Assembly (NCBI GenBank): GCA_029964075.1
Contig: CM057144.1
Location: 8,331,281 to 8,395,280, forward strand
Direction of reading: 5' to 3'
DNA from: Patiria pectinifera
Lineage: Eukaryota > Echinodermata > Asteroidea > Valvatida > Asterinidae
Length of the DNA stretch: 64,000 nt
The first letter of the stretch is position 1; each line of letters opens with the position of its first letter. The notes under the pieces were generated by a model that searched no databases, had not been told where the DNA came from, and was given only the letters and a program-made list of their open reading frames with translations. The translations under genes and the position numbers were made by a program. Shown one piece after another: positions 61,827 through 64,000 of this stretch.

Positions 61827-62067
61827 ATTTATCTTCAAGCAAACTTGATTCCTCGATCCTGATTGGTCGATCCATGGCAACAAGCCGTGCTACATATAAC
61901 CATACCGCACGGCCATGGTCCAAACCGCACTCCGCGTATTGCGCTATTCTAAGCCTACGTGACGCGATTAGTGCCGCACGATTCACTGTGAATTCAAAAG
62001 TTGCGCGTAGGTCACACAGCATGCGTGTTCCAACTTTACTGTGCGTCAAGTTTGCATGAAGATAAAT
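61827..62067. mobile_element. 241-bp MITE, TIR ATTTATCTTCAAG, copy 2
   Basis: Inverted relative to copy 1, with GCGTCAAGTTTGCATGAAG at its right end matching the left end of copy 1. The flank TTCGTTATCGCGCTCGCG is shared, inverted, with 61245-61267. Confidence 0.82.
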
Positions 62068-62093
62068 TCGTTATCGCGCTCGCGCTCGCGCTC

Positions 62094-62195
62094 GTGGAAC
62101 ACGGAAAATGTAGTGCGTCTGTGTCACACATACCACTCGGCCTTCGGCCTCGTGGCATGTGGGACACAGACGCACTACATTATTCCGTGTTCCAC
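62094..62195. repeat. Long hairpin with about 43-bp arms
   Basis: 62094-62136 pairs with 62152-62195 with few mismatches (GTGGAACACGG outer end). The loop contains its own GGCCTTCGGCC mini-hairpin. Flanks on both sides are GCTCGCGCTCGCG-type repeats. Confidence 0.88.
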
Positions 62196-62377
62196 TCGCG
62201 CTCGCAAGATAACTAATAATATACTTATTTTATTGTTTTTATCATTGAGAAACATAATAACTGGCATGAGAAAGTATGCACATTTCTATGCATTTATTGA
62301 GTGATCGGCACATCCCGACCACTCTTTGGAATTGTTCTCATAAATCTTCTTTGTTTGGGTCTTTTTTTTTCTTTTTC

Positions 62378-63420
62378 GGACAATACTTCTCCGCGGGTTT
62401 TCTCTTAAACGGTATATGGTATGAACTTGTAACTTTCAATATACATGGACCCTCATCCCAAGTGGTGCATATTACTATGACGTCACGATGACGACATCGG
62501 GTGTCAAATTACAAGCGATTTTTGGTCAAAATATGACAATTTTCCGTCAATTATAAGTCATGAATAAAGTGAACGATCACGTTCATACTTTGTGATCTGA
62601 TGGACAATACCTTGATAAACATTTTTGATTTTAAAGTCAAAGTCGTTTGACTTTTCCTTCTGGGGCTACCGGAAGGTCAAAGTTAGGTGAATTCAAAATG
62701 AAGACGTTAGCTTGAAATCAAAACAAAGCAAAATTTCTTCCGAACGGTTTATGGTATGATCATAAAACATTGTGTGAACTTGTACCATGTTATAAAGATG
62801 TTATAAATTTTGTTACGTCATCATGATGTCATCAGGTATCAAATTACAAGCGATTTAAGGGCACATTTTGACAAAATAATTTGCGCTATATCTTTTGAAC
62901 TAAATAGAGCTTCGTGTTCATTTTGTCGTGAGGTTGAACACTAATGCCGTGAGAAGCATGTCTTGTCCCCGGACAGAAAACCGCATGACCTTCACTTCCG
63001 GTGTTACCGGAAGTGCAATAAAACTGAATACAACTCATAAGCAGAAGCATTTTACTACACACACACAAACTAGGAAAGTGTTAAGTGAGGAATGTGAGAC
63101 ACATAAAACAGCGTGACGACGTCATCTTTCGAAATTTATAATCTTTGTTAGTCATCTTTACGTCATCAGGTATCAAATTACAAGCAATTTAAGGACAAAT
63201 TTTGACAAAATAGTTTGCGCTATATCTTTTGAACTAAATAGAGCTTCGTGTTCATTTTGTTTTCGTGAGGTTGTACACTTTGCCGTGAGAAACATTTTTG
63301 TCCCCGGACAGAAATGACCTTCACTTCCGTTGTTACCGGAAGTGCAATAAAATCCGAATATAACTCAAAAGCAGAAGCATTTTACTATACCGTTTAAGAT
63401 ACAGAATGGAATACCAGAAA
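62378..63420 (-). repeat. Repeat family K, copy 4 (with a repeated half)
   Basis: Reverse complement of K: ACAATACTTCTCCGCGGGTT, GTCAAATTACAAGCGATTT, and the paired ETS palindrome at 62993-63015 and again, altered, near 63324-63346. 62815-63070 and 63155-63395 are direct repeats of one another. Confidence 0.82.
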
Positions 63421-63591
63421 CTTAAAATATTCTTTCATGCCTTGTGAGTTAAATGTGATTCAATACATATATGTGCAGACATAATCAGCTTTAAATCAAA
63501 CTAAAATTGTAATTAAGATATTCAGAATTTAAATTTCAGACCTTTATGGAAATTTACAACTATGTACAATATAATGCACCATGTGAACTTT

Positions 63592-63660
63592 GGCCGCCAA
63601 AACCGGGCACCCCCTCTAGAATGACTTCTTGGGACCTATACAGTAAGTGTACCAAATTTG
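63592..63660. repeat. Inverted counterpart of 60552-60612
   Basis: Contains AACCGGGCACCCCCTCTAGA and CTTCTTGGGACCTATACAGT. The remaining sequence to the window end is unassigned; the last bases (CACTTCCGGTTTG) may start another K-like copy. Confidence 0.7.
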
Positions 63661-64000
63661 GTGCTTTAATCCCGAGTCACAATGTTTTCCTTATTCGCCA
63701 CTAGCACTGGACTAAACAGAATGTAAGGTTTTTCTGCAATATGATTATTTTTTATCAACAACACGTCCCTGACTTTGCATGTACAATGTTGCAATCGAAT
63801 TGGACCTATTTTTCTTTAGATGTATATTTTTAAAATATGCACTTTTAAGACTACGTCACAAGACCACCTGCCAACAGAGTGTGTGGGAAAAATGCATGAC
63901 GTCACCGATCAGATTTTTGAAAAGCCCACCCTGGCCACAGACTGACATCATTGAATATAAGTCTTTTTACAATTTTAAATTATAAAGCACTTCCGGTTTG

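Overview
This is a eukaryotic nuclear window, AT-rich and dominated by transposable elements. Two host genes with introns can be read. The organism is most likely a marine invertebrate, perhaps a deuterostome such as an echinoderm, hemichordate or cephalochordate. The basis is a glycoprotein-hormone-type gene, several LINE clades side by side (RTE-like, CR1/L2/Jockey-like), tRNA-derived SINEs with a shared core, TTAGGG-type telomeric motifs and frequent ACATGTACATGT strings. The phylum is an inference with low confidence.

Host genes. (1) A two-exon gene on the + strand (19538-20936) encodes a 137-residue secreted cystine-knot protein of the GPA2/bursicon type. (2) Seven exons of the autophagy protease ATG4 lie on the - strand between 47298 and 23894. 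Their introns are filled with repeats. The N-terminal exons, including the catalytic-cysteine exon, were not found and probably lie upstream. The two genes converge, with about 3 kb between their stop codons.

Region by region. 1-3250: a repeat family (K) rich in TGACGTCA and paired ETS-type sites, a small MITE and a 21-bp tandem array. 3256-9735: a LINE broken by a TA-flanked DNA transposon that holds a second, related transposon with a decayed DDE transposase, plus a 3-bp-TSD MITE and a SINE. 10470-16480: a nest of DNA transposons whose target duplications and paralogous empty sites give the order of insertion; one TIR element carries a LINE reverse-transcriptase ORF. 16780-17965: a foldback repeat (H) with an inserted TIR element. 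18000-21620: the hormone-like gene among transposon relics. 23894-47298: ATG4, whose introns hold a giant palindromic minisatellite (27.6-30.7 kb), a foldback with telomeric repeats, LINE RT and ORF1 pieces on the - strand, a 1350-bp element with 8-bp TSD and MITEs. 44486-45527 and 48091-49143: a 1.05-kb duplicated block with palindromic 18-bp arrays. 49144-52640: a CR1/L2-like LINE with one stop and one frameshifting duplication. 53290-56965: an RTE-like LINE with an unbroken 999-residue ORF, inserted into an older - strand LINE relic that also carries a pogo-like MITE. 59900-64000: small repeats, hairpin elements, nuclear-receptor half-site clusters and another K copy.

The most informative biology is the insertion record, which can be read in several layers, and repeats that carry structured DNA: long perfect hairpins, foldbacks and repeated regulatory motifs. 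No prokaryotic, viral or CRISPR feature was seen.
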